Shown in pieces: positions 1-11,130 of a stretch of 64,000 nucleotides of DNA. The notes beneath the pieces are model-generated. The model did not search any database, was not told where the DNA came from, and saw only the letters and a list, made by a program, of their open reading frames with translations. Both the position numbers and the translations under genes were made by a program. Position 1 is the first letter of the stretch, and every line of letters begins with the position of its first letter. The stretch comes from Pollenia angustigena (lineage: Eukaryota; Arthropoda; Insecta; Diptera; Polleniidae), in NCBI GenBank assembly GCA_930367215.1, contig OV884058.1:103997802-104061801 (forward strand). Reading direction: 5' to 3'.

Positions 1-11
1 TTTCTTCTTTA

Positions 12-153
12 CATAGCGTCTTCGCCTGACAATTTTTTGTCATACCAAACGTCAAACTTCATATTAAAAAAACGCTGACAAAAATTTTCGAGTTTTTTTT
101 ATATAGACTTTGACGTTTGGTATGACAAAATATTGTCAGGTGAAGACGCTATG
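12..153. repeat. Palindromic MITE, family 1, copy 1
   Basis: Two arms, CATAGCGTCTTCGCCTGAC and its near-exact reverse complement ending GACGCTATG, enclose about 60 bp, so almost the whole 142 bp can fold back. TTA lies immediately on both sides (9-11 and 154-156), which fits a PIF/Harbinger-type 3-bp TSD. Further copies lie at 40494-40633 and 49593-49730. Confidence 0.8.
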
Positions 154-1278
154 TTAGCAAAGAAAAGGATACAGCAACAGAGAGTGATAAAGAAAACCAT
201 TGTGTTGTGTATAAGACTTTGTTCAAAAATTATTCCAACAAAAAAAATGTGTCTCTACCGTCATCTTCTCATACAGTGCTTACTTGTGTGCGCGACTTAT
301 GTTATTTATTTAGAGGAGATTGAAAAAAAAACAACTTTTCACTTTTATGGTTTTAATACAATTGATTATTTATTGCTTGTGCAAAAACTTTTTTTTTTTT
401 TTGATTTTGAAATTTAGTATATGAATTTCAGTAAAATTTTTGTTTGATTCAGTTAAATTATTTGTTTGAAAAAATCAGTGTTTTTCTTTCAATAAACAAA
501 ATGCAAATAAATTGTTTGAATATGCGAATTTGTTTATAGAACCGATTTCAGCCAAAAAATTGTTTGATTCTACAAATTTTTTGTTTAATTTGGAAAAATA
601 ATTTTTTCTGTGTTGTTGAAAAACTACTATCCAATAGGACTAACCTTGGTGCAAATTTCATCCAAATCGGAAGACTTAAATTTCAAAAGTTGGGTCACTT
701 GACATAAAATGCGCCATACATATCGTCGTGCCGAAGTTATCTTGCCGTATATCACAAACATTTTTTTTTGGGAAATCGAATCTTAAGGTTCAAATTGTTA
801 TACACAAAAATGTACGTGAAAAAAGTCGTCCAATATTTTTGTCAGATATTGTGTTTGAAGTTCTTTATCAATTTATGTAAAAATTTCCAAAGTCATGGAA
901 AAAATTTTTAAGTTATAGCCATTACCACGTCCGAAAAAATTTTTAAATTTTGTCGTATACGCCACTTTTTGCGATATATTTTTTAGTTTGTGGGATATTA
1001 GTCAAAATAAGGTATTAAAAACCTACATTCACGTGTTTTACCAATATTGAAAATTAAGTTATAATCATTTTTGAAACGAAAATTTATGCAAGTGACAAAT
1101 TACGAATAGTTATAGTTTTATATTATCGAATTTCCTTATGTATGAATAATTTTAAGGTTTATTATTACTTAAGGATGGTCTTACCATAATGCACGATGTT
1201 AACTGTGAGTCACACCGTAAGGTCAAATTTTTGTCCAACTTAATTTAACATTTCTTGGTACCTGTGTCAAATTCAACC
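154..1278. other. Gene-free stretch with a transposon-end fragment
   Basis: No convincing coding sequence. Bases about 615-715 match the right end of the 2.7 kb element at 55680-58372; both carry GGTGCAAATTTCATCCAAAT followed by a GTCACTTGACAT block, so this is a remnant of that family. The rest is AT-rich without recognisable structure. Confidence 0.5.
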
Positions 1279-1590
1279 ATGGAGAGGTGCAGCATTGAGC
1301 AGCGCGTTAATATTGCTGAAGTCTTTTACGAAAATGGGCGTTCAAATCAAAAATACATTTCGTGCACATCTTGATTTTTTGGTCAGCATAATCGATCAAA
1401 TGTGTCCACAATCGGGATAATTGTGCGCAAATTTTAGCAAACTGGCTCTGTAGGAAATGTGAAAACGGCTGTCCATGCATGCTTGGTGCGGTTTATGGTC
1501 AAGCGGCATCATCGGGCCTTACTTCTTCGAAAATGAGGTATGCCAAGCAGTTACTGTGAATGGTGTTCGCTATCGCATATTACATATTAT
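1279..1590 (+). pseudogene. Mariner-type transposase remnant
   Basis: Translation from the ATG at 1279 gives MERCSIEQRVNIAEVFYENG, the typical N-terminus of insect mariner-like transposases. After stops and frame changes there follow a QTGSVGNVKTAVHA segment and then CGLWSSGIIGPYFFENE and AVTVNGVRYR, which in intact proteins lie far apart. The catalytic core between them is deleted, so this is a dead internal-deletion relic. The second relic at 41789-42731 shares the GxxxPYFF and AVTVNG blocks. Family assignment is established knowledge; the deletion is seen directly. Confidence 0.85.
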
Positions 1591-2290
1591 GTATGTACCT
1601 ATACAGTTAAAAAAATATATGCATTTTAGAATGAAATCATCAAACCTTTACGAGAGGAAAAGTTAAATGAGAGCGATTGATAAAAATATATGTCCATATG
1701 TGTATATACATATCTATGTTAATATGTTTGTTTAAATTGCACTTTATGACAAAAAACTATATACATAAATAATACTCACAAACAACCCCCTCTCCTGTTA
1801 GCTAAGCGGTGGCATAATTAAAAATATCAAAAACTAACACGAACGATATGTACCTATAGCATATAAAACAAATGTTTAATAGTTTATACAATATCGGACT
1901 GTGTATCTCACAGACTCGAGACAGGTCAGCTGTTGATTTAAATTTTAAACAAACACTGTAATAATAAAAATAACTACATCCTCCCCCCCCGCTCCTCCCC
2001 CCTCCCCAACCGACCTGACGATGAATGTACACTTTAATACGTGGTATTTATTTTACTAAGGCGAATTGGGAAAAAGAGCTGATAGAACACCCTGGCACCG
2101 GCGCATTATCACTTGTATAATAACAATGATGAAAGAGAGTGAATATAAAAATGGGAAAAATCTATATTAATAGAGCAATACAATTGTTTATTTAAATATG
2201 TACATATGAAAGTAACTGTGTGAGTGTGGTTGGAAAAAGTCTCTTTGCCAAGCTAATGTACTCTCCGCTTAGCGGTGAAAAGCAAACATC
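1591..2290. other. Gene-free stretch upstream of gene 1
   Basis: AT-rich sequence with one C-rich polypyrimidine tract at about 1979-2010. No coding signal. The right edge enters the presumed promoter region of the CENP-B-type gene. Confidence 0.4.
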
Positions 2291-2305
2291 ACAACTCAGT
2301 GAGCA
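2290..2305 (+). promoter_or_regulatory. Candidate initiator of gene 1
   Basis: ACTCAGTGAG contains TCAGT, the arthropod initiator core, about 730 bp before the ATG of gene 1. The downstream stretch is A- and CAA-rich, as fly 5' leaders often are. This is a weak motif-only call without a TATA box; 5' end mapping would decide it. Confidence 0.2.
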
Positions 2306-3026
2306 TTACAATATGAACGATAAATACAAACACGGGTTGTTTCCGCTTTTGACTAAACGCAAAGTTCTAGTTGTATATTTAACGTTGTGTTATTAACGTG
2401 TGCGGTGCTGGGAAATGTTTAAAAGTACAATATATACAATTTTATTAGAGTACTTTAAATATATATATATGTACATATACATATAGTCTACTCTATTTGC
2501 TGATTGTTGCTCTGTGTGTTTGCTTTCAAAAACAAAAAATCCCTCAGTTTTGCTTACATCTATCTATACGATAATATTCTGCTCCAAACATCTAAAAAAA
2601 CAGAGAAAAACAACATAGACGCAAAGTAGGTGGGAAAGAAAACTTATGGAATCGAAATAAAATATAATCAACAACAACACAACTGAAAATTTAGCAACAC
2701 ACTCTCATACATTAAAACAAAATTAACTTAATGAAATAAAAAAAAAAACAAAAGAAGTGAAGTGAAAACGTCACCTTTCAATCGAAAGGGGGTACAATTC
2801 TACCAAAATATTACCTACCTACTTTAAAACCAAAATACACGGTTAACTATTTGGTTTTAAAATACATTTTTTAATCAGCAAAAATCTTTAAAAACGCAAA
2901 AATATCAAAATTTAATTAAACTTTAAAATAAATCAGTTTTGCTTAATTTGCATAAATAAAATCATTGTTTTTGTTATTTTTGTAATAAATTAACAACAAC
3001 AAAAATAATAGCAGCAATAGAACATC

Positions 3027-3125
3027 ATGAATGTCTCAACAAAAACAACAATAAAACAAAATATGAACAACTGTAATAATAATGCTAAAGATGTTACAAT
3101 AACAACCATCAGCGACCACAGTAAG
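3027..3125 (+). CDS. CENP-B-type HTH protein, gene 1, exon 1
   Basis: The ATG at 3027 opens 33 codons, rich in Asn and Thr (starting MNVSTKTTIKQNMNN), that end in AGT AAG followed by the consensus donor GTGAGT at 3126. The exon ends in phase 0, and the acceptor at 12361-12362 (TTTTTTAATTTCAG) opens exon 2 in phase 0, so the two join cleanly. No other ATG in the second exon lies upstream of the first HTH domain, so translation must begin in an upstream exon, and this one fits. The intron would be 9237 bp and holds at least eight transposons. The link is inferred from splice sites and reading phase. Confidence 0.75.
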
Positions 3126-3337
3126 GTGAGTTTTATTTTCTATAAATTTCTTTTATTTTAGACTATTAATAACGATATTTAGATATTTTTTTCTGTTCCC
3201 TTTAATTTTGAAAAGAATTTGTGCCTAAAAAACTGCGCCGAAGCGGAAACTATAATTCTTTTTACAATAAAATGTTGCATAGGTACCTATACAATGAAAA
3301 TTCTCTGCATGTTCTGTGAAATTGTAAGGCTTACGTG

Positions 3338-4834
3338 CAGTGATGTTAGATTTTTTTTCGAATTATCGTCAAAATTTGAAAAAAAAAATCGTCATAATCG
3401 TCATTAGTTCTGAAAAACCCCGTCAAAAAATCGTCATATAAAAAATCGTTTTTTTATCAACACGGATTAATTACTCTATTAAAACATAAAAAAATAATTA
3501 AGTATAAAACTATACAAAACCAAAAAATATAGAATTTTTAATACTTAAGACGATTTGGTGGGGCTTTGATATTGCTCTCCGGATATTTTCGTCAAACAAT
3601 TCCTGTCATCCCCAAATCTTCTACTGCAGATGAACTTAAAGCGTGCCTGTAATCGTCGTCTTTGTGGAGGCATGCCCAGAAGTTGCAATTGATCACAAAC
3701 ATGAGAGTCGCGTTGCAGAACGACCCATCGGCTGCTAAATTCTCGGGACAACTGCTGGAGCTTGGCAACGGCCAAATTCCTGTTGATGTTTCGAATGGAT
3801 TGGTATCGTTTCCTGAAAAATTTGTGAAGGAGGAACTCATCAGCAAAGTGTTCCCTGGCATTGCACAAAATTACAAAAATCTCGATTGGATTCGTGAACG
3901 GGCAATACTAGCAGCGAAGAATAGGGACGTCGATAGCTTAAACTTAATTACTCAAAGTCAAATCGCAGGACAACTGTATACGTACAAATCTGTTGACCGC
4001 GTGACCGACGAAAATGAACCGACCCGTCGGAATTTTTGAACTCGCTTGATGTACCAGGAACTCCGCCGCATAATTTACAGCTGAAGGTGGTATCGATCAT
4101 AATCATGTTGCGGAATATCAATCCTCCAAAAATGTGCAACGGTACGCGGTTGTCCGTCAAAAAGCTAATGAACAATGTGATTCAGGCGACAATCATCAAG
4201 GGCAAATTCAAAGGAGAGGAAGTCCTTATCCCACGAATTCCCATTATTCCAACTGACCTTCCATTCCAATTCAAGCGGATTCAGTTCCCCGTTCGATTGG
4301 CATTTGCAATGACAATAATAAATCGCAAAGCCAATCACTAGAAGTCTGTGGGATTAATCTCGAATTTCCCTGTTTTATGCACGGTCAGCTGTACGTTGCA
4401 TGTTCGCGTGTTGGGAAACCGTCTTCGGTTTTTGTTTTTGCACCGGAAAACAAATCGAAAAACATTGTTCATCAAATCGCTCTGTACTGATTCCATTCAA
4501 ATAAATCACATTGAAAATGTAAATATTTGTGTTGTATTATTACGCTAAAGTTTGTCTGAAGGCTTAAAATTGGGACGAGGCGAAGTTCGTCGGGTCCGCT
4601 AGTATAAATATATATTCGCCTCTTCACACATATACAAACTAAGAAAAAAGTTTACTTGCCAGATTGAAGTGTTATAAAATTGATGGCAGATTAAAGTTTA
4701 AAATAAATTTATTGACGGGATTAAATCGTCAAAACCTAAGTGACTCTACATTAAAAATCGTCAATCGTCATTTTGGTAAATTCATGGAAAAAAATCGTCA
4801 AAATGACGTAAAATCGTCACATCTAACATCCCTG
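3338..4834. mobile_element. hAT-type element with Helitron insertion
   Basis: Starts CAGTGATGTTAGAT and ends ATCTAACATCCCTG, inverted ends of the CAGNG type used by hAT elements. An exact 8-bp TSD, CTTACGTG, lies at 3330-3337 and 4835-4842. The subterminal regions carry many copies of ATCGTCA/TGACGAT. No transposase remains; the core was replaced by a Helitron fragment (3549-4602). A related, end-less copy lies at about 45462-46455. Confidence 0.9.
3549..4602 (+). pseudogene. Helitron helicase 3' fragment
   Basis: Plus-strand translation resembles the C-terminal part of PIF1-like Helitron helicases: a FRQT box with GDFRQT changed to GYFRQT, then LWRHAQKLQLITNMRVALQN, then DVPGTPPHNLQLKV, MLRNINPPKMCNGTRL, the FPVRLAFAMTI block, and finally GQLYVACSRVGKPSSVFVFA. 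A stop near 3650 and at least two frameshifts break it. After the coding part the sequence ends with a small GACGA/TCGTC hairpin and CTAG|T at 4599-4603, the classic Helitron 3' end. The 5' half (Rep domain) is absent. The fragment sits inside the hAT element at 3338-4834. Confidence 0.88.
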
Positions 4835-4849
4835 CTTACGTGATTCTAA

Positions 4850-5174
4850 AGCTGGAGGTCCACACCACGCGTTACTCGCTTTTTCGCAGCATACGCAGCT
4901 GTCAAAAAAGTAGAATCTGTGTAGTTGTACGTAGCAAGTTACATGCACAAAAGTGTAGATGCCTTGAGGCGAAAAGTAGGTTTACTTTCTACTTTTGTAA
5001 GCGTCACAAGCAGCGTTCGAACAAATCAGCTGACTTTGACATATTAAATTGTATTGTTACTTGTGCTGCTGCTGCATAAAAAGCGTTGCATGTAACTTGA
5101 AACGAAGAACGCAAGTAAGGTTAGAAAAGCATGCGCTGCGTGGAGGCGAAAACGCGTGGTATGGACTTCCAGCT
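4850..5174. repeat. PIF-like MITE
   Basis: Inverted ends AGCTGGAGGTCCACACCACG and its counterpart ending GGACTTCCAGCT, 325 bp, flanked by TAA on both sides (4847-4849 and 5175-5177). Non-coding. It sits 7 bp beyond the TSD of the preceding hAT element. Confidence 0.85.
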
Positions 5175-5269
5175 TAAAGCAGCGGTCATCACAAAGAGAG
5201 ACAGTTACAAATGTGTATGAAGTGGTGAGTGCAAAGAGAGGAAAATAAATTTACTCGTTTGAGACATTA

Positions 5270-5611
5270 ATGGCCATTTTCTCATTAGGCGATTTTCTTT
5301 TTTCCCAACGAAAAACTGCACATTAAAGAAATTTGGTTTTCTCAATGTCTCATTTGCTTCGATTTTATCGCAAAGCTAACCGGCACTCATCTGCCAATTA
5401 TTTATTTTCCTTTTATTTGCCGTACAGATAAATTCAATCAGCTGACTCCCAACTTTTACATGTATTTTGAGTGGCGTTGCCAGCTGAAAACAATGTTTTT
5501 TGTCGGTGTATTGAGAAACCCAAAATCGTTAACGAACGGTTTATCGGTCCAATAAATTTATGTTGACATTAAGTAACAGACAGTTTGTCGATAAATTGAG
5601 AAAATGGCCAT
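5270..5611. repeat. MITE with ATGGCCATTTTCTCA ends
   Basis: Inverted repeat ATGGCCATTTTCTCA at 5270 and TGAGAAAATGGCCAT ending at 5611. The 342 bp between them are non-coding. The TSD is unclear. Confidence 0.7.
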
Positions 5612-6031
5612 AACTATGTGTTTTGTTCTTGTTTTTTCAAATTATGACTTTAACAATTGTTTCATTAACCTTCGTGTTGTGTGTGTGTGAAATTCACGAA
5701 AAGTGCTCGGCCCCCGGGGGCATAGCGTGATGATCGTTGTTCTAAAGCACAATAAGTAGTAGAGTATCCACTCGAACAACGATTAATCGAGGAATTTGCC
5801 CGCCATTATTTGATCGAAAAATTAAAAAACCTTAAAACTAAGTTACAATTTGCTTCCTTTTTGCATTAATTTTCATTACTCATACTTTTAAACGTATCTG
5901 TGGCATTTTGACAAAACGTCTTAAGTCAAATTTAAAAAGTTGAAAAAAATGTGAACCATACGAATTTTTATTCAAAAAACATTTTTGTTTACGTTTTAAA
6001 AATTTTGTATTATAAATTAAATTTTTCTTTA

Positions 6032-6343
6032 ATGATGAAACAGAACTGGGGCTGAACGATGTTTTTCATACAGTTTGACATAAAATTATGCCAGAGAATG
6101 CGGTCGAGAAATAAAATCAATTTTATTTTGAGAACGTTTTTTCTGATGCTCTCACATATAGACACTTATTCTCTTAACAATGCTACCATACTTTCATTCA
6201 ATTTCATACATTTTGTAAACAAAGAAAAATAAGAACAAAAGAAAACGAAAGAAATGAGAGAGAATTTGAAGTTACTGCCGACGTTTTAATTATGGGCTTT
6301 AAAATGTTTGCCTGAAGTTGAAGACTCAATTCTGTTTCATCAT
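6032..6343. repeat. PIF-like MITE
   Basis: Inverted ends ATGATGAAACAGAA and TTCTGTTTCATCAT, flanked by TTA at 6029-6031 and 6344-6346. About 312 bp, non-coding, in the intron of gene 1. Confidence 0.75.
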
Positions 6344-6674
6344 TTAATGGAACATTTTTTAAAGTTCCGATTTAGCTTGGCAAATGATATTTTTTCTTGA
6401 TTCTGAACACTCATTGAAAAAGCTTAACTAACAATAAAGCCAAATCAAGCTCGTCTGCAGCCCTAAAGCACACGCATGCATACAACAAAGTACATATATT
6501 TATTACAAGTGCATGCAAGTGATCAGCTGTTCAGTTGTTTTTATTCTCGATAGTGTCAAAATTACAACAAAAACTTACAATTTTAGTGCGCCATAATTTT
6601 GATTTTTTTTTTTTTTAAGTTTGGCTGTTTGACAGTATCAAGAGTTTTTACACAAACAAAATGAATGTTGTTTT

Positions 6675-7490
6675 TATACCCTTCACCGAAGGTAAAAGGG
6701 TATATATAACTTTGTCATTCCGTTTGTAATTTCTACAATATTGTTCCTACACCCTATAAAGTATATATATTCTGGGTCCTTATGAAAAGCGAAGTTCAAA
6801 TCCGGTTGTCCGTCTGTCCGTCTGTCTGTTGAAATGGGTTTTCCGAAGCCCCCAGATATGATGGGGGCTTCGTTGGGGTATCTTTCTGTCAGGTATTCTT
6901 ATTATAATTTTGCTATTGAAATTCAGCCAGATCGGTCCACAAATGGCTGAGATATGAGCAAAAAACCACGACTACCTCTAATTTTTTCCAAAAATCCCTT
7001 GTGGTTGTTGTATTTTTATTACTTTTTGCTGTATATCTGGGGAACGGCAAAAGCCAAAGTTTCCAAATTAGGTACACACATTTAGGTTTCCAATAAACAC
7101 CATCCTACAAAATGTGGGCGGGATTGGAGAAGTGGGCGTGGTACCTCCCGTACAAAAAATATCAAAAACTTCATAAAAACCTGAATATGTGCACTGTTAT
7201 ATGACCGATGTTTACACCTTATATATCAAAAGACCGGAAATCTTTAGTAGAAAATATTTTCTGAAAATTTCGGAAAAATCGGTTCAGATGCAAAAAAGTT
7301 ATGTACAAAATAAATTTTTTTTTATTAAAATACCCATTTTCGGGAATTATAGATCTTCCCGAGTCCAAACTTTACAACTCAAGTAAATGGTAAATTTTTT
7401 CCTTAACACGTCGGTATTTAAATCTTTCAAATCGGTTTAAAAATGGCTAAGTTATGATCAAAATACTGCAATCCCAAAAATTATTTTTTT
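6675..7490 (+). mobile_element. DINE-1-like element, 5' part (unit 1)
   Basis: Begins TATACCCTTCACCGAAGG, followed by AAAGGGTATATATAACTTTG, the opening of fly DINE-1/Helentron-type non-autonomous elements. About 480 bp is nearly identical to unit 2 starting at 7491. The typical 3' end is missing; unit 2 follows directly, so the 5' half is tandemly duplicated or the element was truncated by the next one. Confidence 0.75.
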
Positions 7491-8225
7491 TATACCCTTC
7501 ACCGAAGGTAAAAGGGTATATATAACTTTGTCATTCCGTTTGTAATTTCTGCAATATTGTTCCTACACCCTATAAAGTATATATATTCTGGGTCCTTATG
7601 AAAAGCGAAGTTCAAATCCGGTTGTCCGTCTGTCCGTCTGTCCGTCTGTCTGTTGAAATGGGTTTTCCGAAGCCCCCAGATATGATGGGGGCTTCGTTGG
7701 GGTATCTTTCTGTCAGGTATTCTTATTATAATTTTGCTATTGAAATTCAGCCAGATCGGTCCACAAATGGCTGAGATATGAGCAAAAAACCACGACTACC
7801 TCTAATTTTTTCCAAAAATCCCTTGTGGTTGTTGTATTTTTATTACTTTTTGCTGTATATCTGGGGAACGGCAAAAGCCAAAGTTTCCAAATTAGGTACA
7901 CACATTTAGGTTGCCAATACACACCATCCTACAAAATGTGGGCGGGATTGGAGAAGTGGGCGTGGTACCTCCCGTTGTTTTTTTAAAAAGAAAATTTTTT
8001 GTTAAAATTTTTATTTTTTTTATGTTCTAAAAACGATTTAAAAAAAATATTTACCAATTTTCGCTTTTTAAATTTTATTTATAATGAAGTTTAAAGTATT
8101 GTAAATATGTATGTATACATATGTAAAAATTATTTAGTTTTTGTCTAGTTGCTCTGTATTCTGCTCCCGCAATGGTGAAGGGTATATAAGATTCGGCACA
8201 GCCGAATATAGCACTCTTACTTGTT
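7491..8225 (+). mobile_element. DINE-1-like element (unit 2)
   Basis: Complete unit from TATACCCTTCACC to GCACTCTTACTTGTT. Just before the end is the hairpin ATTCGGCACAGCCGAAT, as in Helentron 3' ends. Internal text includes TGAAATGGGTTTTCCGAAGC and a TATCTGGGGAACGGCAAAAG block shared with unit 1. Non-coding. Confidence 0.82.
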
Positions 8226-8504
8226 ATAATTAACTTTGTTAAAATATATATTTACAAGTTTATATAAATGTTTATATATAAATATAACTTAAGTAAATGG
8301 TAAAATTCTTCCTTAACACGTCGGTATATAAAACTATCAAATCGGTTAGACAATGGGTAATTTATGAGCAAAATACTCAAAAAATGGGCTAAAAAACATC
8401 AAAATTTTTATAAAAACCTAAATTTTAGGGCTGCTATACGTCCTATGGATATGACTTATATATCAAAATGTCGGAAATTTGTATGAGTTATAACAGAAAT
8501 ACTG

Positions 8505-8736
8505 GGGTCTAATCACCGCATACGATATCGAGCAAAATTCATCGAAATTATTTATTTTGGTATCTTGAAACTCGATATCGAATGAAATGTATTGAATTTG
8601 AAATAATAGCATTCGACATCGAGTAACTCGACATTACATTTATCGAGTTTTCATTCGATACGCCAGTGTCTATCGTATGCAAAAAAATTCAATAGTTTAT
8701 TCGATACGATAGTAACGAATGCAGTGATTAGAGCCC
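8505..8736. repeat. MITE rich in ATCGA motifs
   Basis: Ends GGGTCTAATCACCGCAT and ATGCAGTGATTAGAGCCC are inverted copies. The interior repeats TCGATA, ATATCGA and CGAGT many times. 232 bp, non-coding. Confidence 0.75.
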
Positions 8737-8760
8737 TGAACTCCCGAAAATTACTCTTTT

Positions 8761-8973
8761 TATACCCTTCACCGATATTGATCCTACACCCTATAAAGTA
8801 CATATATTCTGGGCCCTTATGAAAAGCGAAGTTCAAACCGGTTGTCTCTTATTTAAAAAAAAAATATTTACCAGTTTTATTTAGTTTTTGTCTAGTTGCT
8901 CTGTATTCTGCTCGCACAATGGTGAAGGGTATATAAGATTCGGCACAGCCGATTATAGCACTCTTACTTGTTT
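8761..8973 (+). mobile_element. Deleted DINE-1-like element
   Basis: Starts TATACCCTTCACCGATA and ends GCACTCTTACTTGTT, but only 213 bp remain. The junction near 8850 joins the 5' CCTTATGAAAAGCGAAGTTC block to the 3' third, an internal-deletion copy of the family at 7491. Confidence 0.8.
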
Positions 8974-10412
8974 TATTGTTGATTTGTTGTAGACTTGCAT
9001 GTACTTGGTATAAATATACTACTTTGGCATACACAAACGTGCACAAGAAAACAAAAGTTAAAAACAAAAAATACTCGACATGCCCCATTCAAAAAATTCG
9101 AGTTGATTAAAAGAACGATGTCAATTTCCATACATGTTATATGGTGTCTACGTTTGTAGACTACCACCGGCCAGTATGGTCTGGGGGCTGCTGTAAATTA
9201 TATTTTAACGCGTCAGTAGCCAAAACTGCTTAAAATTGATTTTTAGGAAGCTAATGAAAATTTCCGACCCTGTTGTTGAGGAAATTTATTTTTATTTAAC
9301 TTTTTCTGCAAAAATGCTACAAATGTAGACTACCGAGCACATAAAGGTTTATTTTGGTTTATTTTATTTTTAAATAAAAATAATTTTTTCACCCAGTTTT
9401 TTTCAAAATTTTTTTGCTATTTTATCTCGACTTAGATGTTTTGTCAAAATGCCACAGATATTTAAGTCCATTTTTAGATTTGAGCATATTTGACAAATTA
9501 TGTACCACTATTAACAGGGTTTTAAAAACTGCAGTTGAAACCAAAACTCAGGAACAAAAAACGAAAATTTGTGTACAACTTTTCACTTTTTGAGTTGGTC
9601 TGATAGCGACTGTTTACATTAAATGAATCAGAAGTTAAACCAAATGTTTTTTTTGCTGGATGTTGACATTTAAGATATCATTAGATCCGTCTTTAGAACC
9701 TAAGTGTCCTTGTTTGAAAACGAAGTGTTTGATTTTTGTCGTGAAATTGTTATACGTTAAAAAATAAATTAGTCAAACCTATAGAGAAGAATATAAAAAT
9801 AAAGGAAATTAAGAGGGGGAAAATATAAATAAGTTATCAGCCATGTTCTGGAAACCGAATACATACGAGTGTAATTGGAATCAAACGAATTTAAAAAAAA
9901 AAACCGGTTTTAAAAGTTTATAAAAACATTCCTTTTATATGGTATATATTGAATTTTTATCTTTCCCAGAACTTCTCTTAAAATCAGGAAAAACTGCGGT
10001 GTTTTTTAAAAAAATTTAACAGAGAATCTCCATATTTTTCAATTTCACTTTATTTTAAGAAATCATAAATTGGTTTAACGTTTTTCATAACTGGCTAGCA
10101 CCTCTCTCTTTCTGATTATTAATAAAACAAAAGTATGAGTGCAGAGTTTAGAGATGTTTGTTTTTTCCATTGGATAAAATTATATAAATTCTTCGGGTTA
10201 TTCGAGTAATTCGAACAAAATTTTTTTAATTCGAATTAAAATTCGAAAACCGATTAATTCCTTACTCGAACAAAACCAAAAGTCGAATAATTGCATACTC
10301 TAATAAGTAGTCATGAAAAGGTGACAGAAATGAAAATAGATTAAGAAATTTCGCATTTACACTATCTTCTGATTTAAAATTGTATCTTTTATTGGTTATT
10401 AAATGTTTCCCC
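8974..10412. other. Intron stretch without recognisable features
   Basis: AT-rich intronic DNA of gene 1. Some short A/T homopolymers; no long inverted or tandem repeat and no coding signal that I can support. Confidence 0.4.
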
Positions 10413-10950
10413 CAGTGTTCGAAAATAAACAGTACATTATTTAACGTTCGGCTCACACACCCAGGAACGATATCTATTTTTTTTAGTGATTGGTTAGACA
10501 TACACAACCCTTAATACCGTTCGTAACTATTTTCAAGAAAGAACCGAGCATTATATAATGTTCGGTTCTTCGTTAAAAAACAGAACAATTGTAGTGATAC
10601 TGTAGACAAACATTATATTTTAATGTTCAATAATGTTTTTATCGTGTGTGTATTTTGTTTTTGTAAAAATGTTTTTTTTACCAGCCAAAAGGGACGAACA
10701 TTAACGAGCCGAACCGAACACATTGAAGTTTGTAAATTTTCAAAAAAAAAAAACCGAACGGAATTAAATGTTCACATCTTTTGTTTAGTTTGATAAAAAC
10801 AGTAATATTTTTGTGTTCGAAAGATGACTAACAGGAAAACGTTATTCTTTTAATGATTTTCTACGCAAACACTATTAGCGTTTGTGTTTTACACAAATCT
10901 ACCGAACCGAACATTAAAAAACGATATTTAGTGTTTATTTTCGAACACTG
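10413..10950. mobile_element. Non-autonomous hAT element
   Basis: Inverted ends CAGTGTTCGAAAATAAAC and GTTTATTTTCGAACACTG with an exact 8-bp TSD GTTTCCCC at 10405-10412 and 10951-10958. 538 bp. The interior repeats CCGAAC/GTTCGG several times, probably subterminal transposase sites. No ORF. Confidence 0.92.
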
Positions 10951-11011
10951 GTTTCCCCGTACAAAAATTTCGGATATGTTTAGCCATGTAATGTTATTTA
11001 TTAAACACTTA

Positions 11012-11127
11012 ACCCCGTATTCATAAAAAATAAAATAAGTTTGAAATGTGTTTTAAGGCAAAAGTTTCATACAAATTTTTTTTTAAATTAATTTCAAATC
11101 CATTTTAATTTTTTATGAATGCGGCAG
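11012..11127. repeat. PIF-like MITE (GTATTCATAAA ends)
   Basis: Inverted ends around CGTATTCATAAAAAAT and ATTTTTTATGAATGCGG, with TTA at 11009-11011 and 11128-11130. 116 bp. The ends resemble those of the larger element at 37531-38325. Confidence 0.75.
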
Positions 11128-11130
11128 TTA

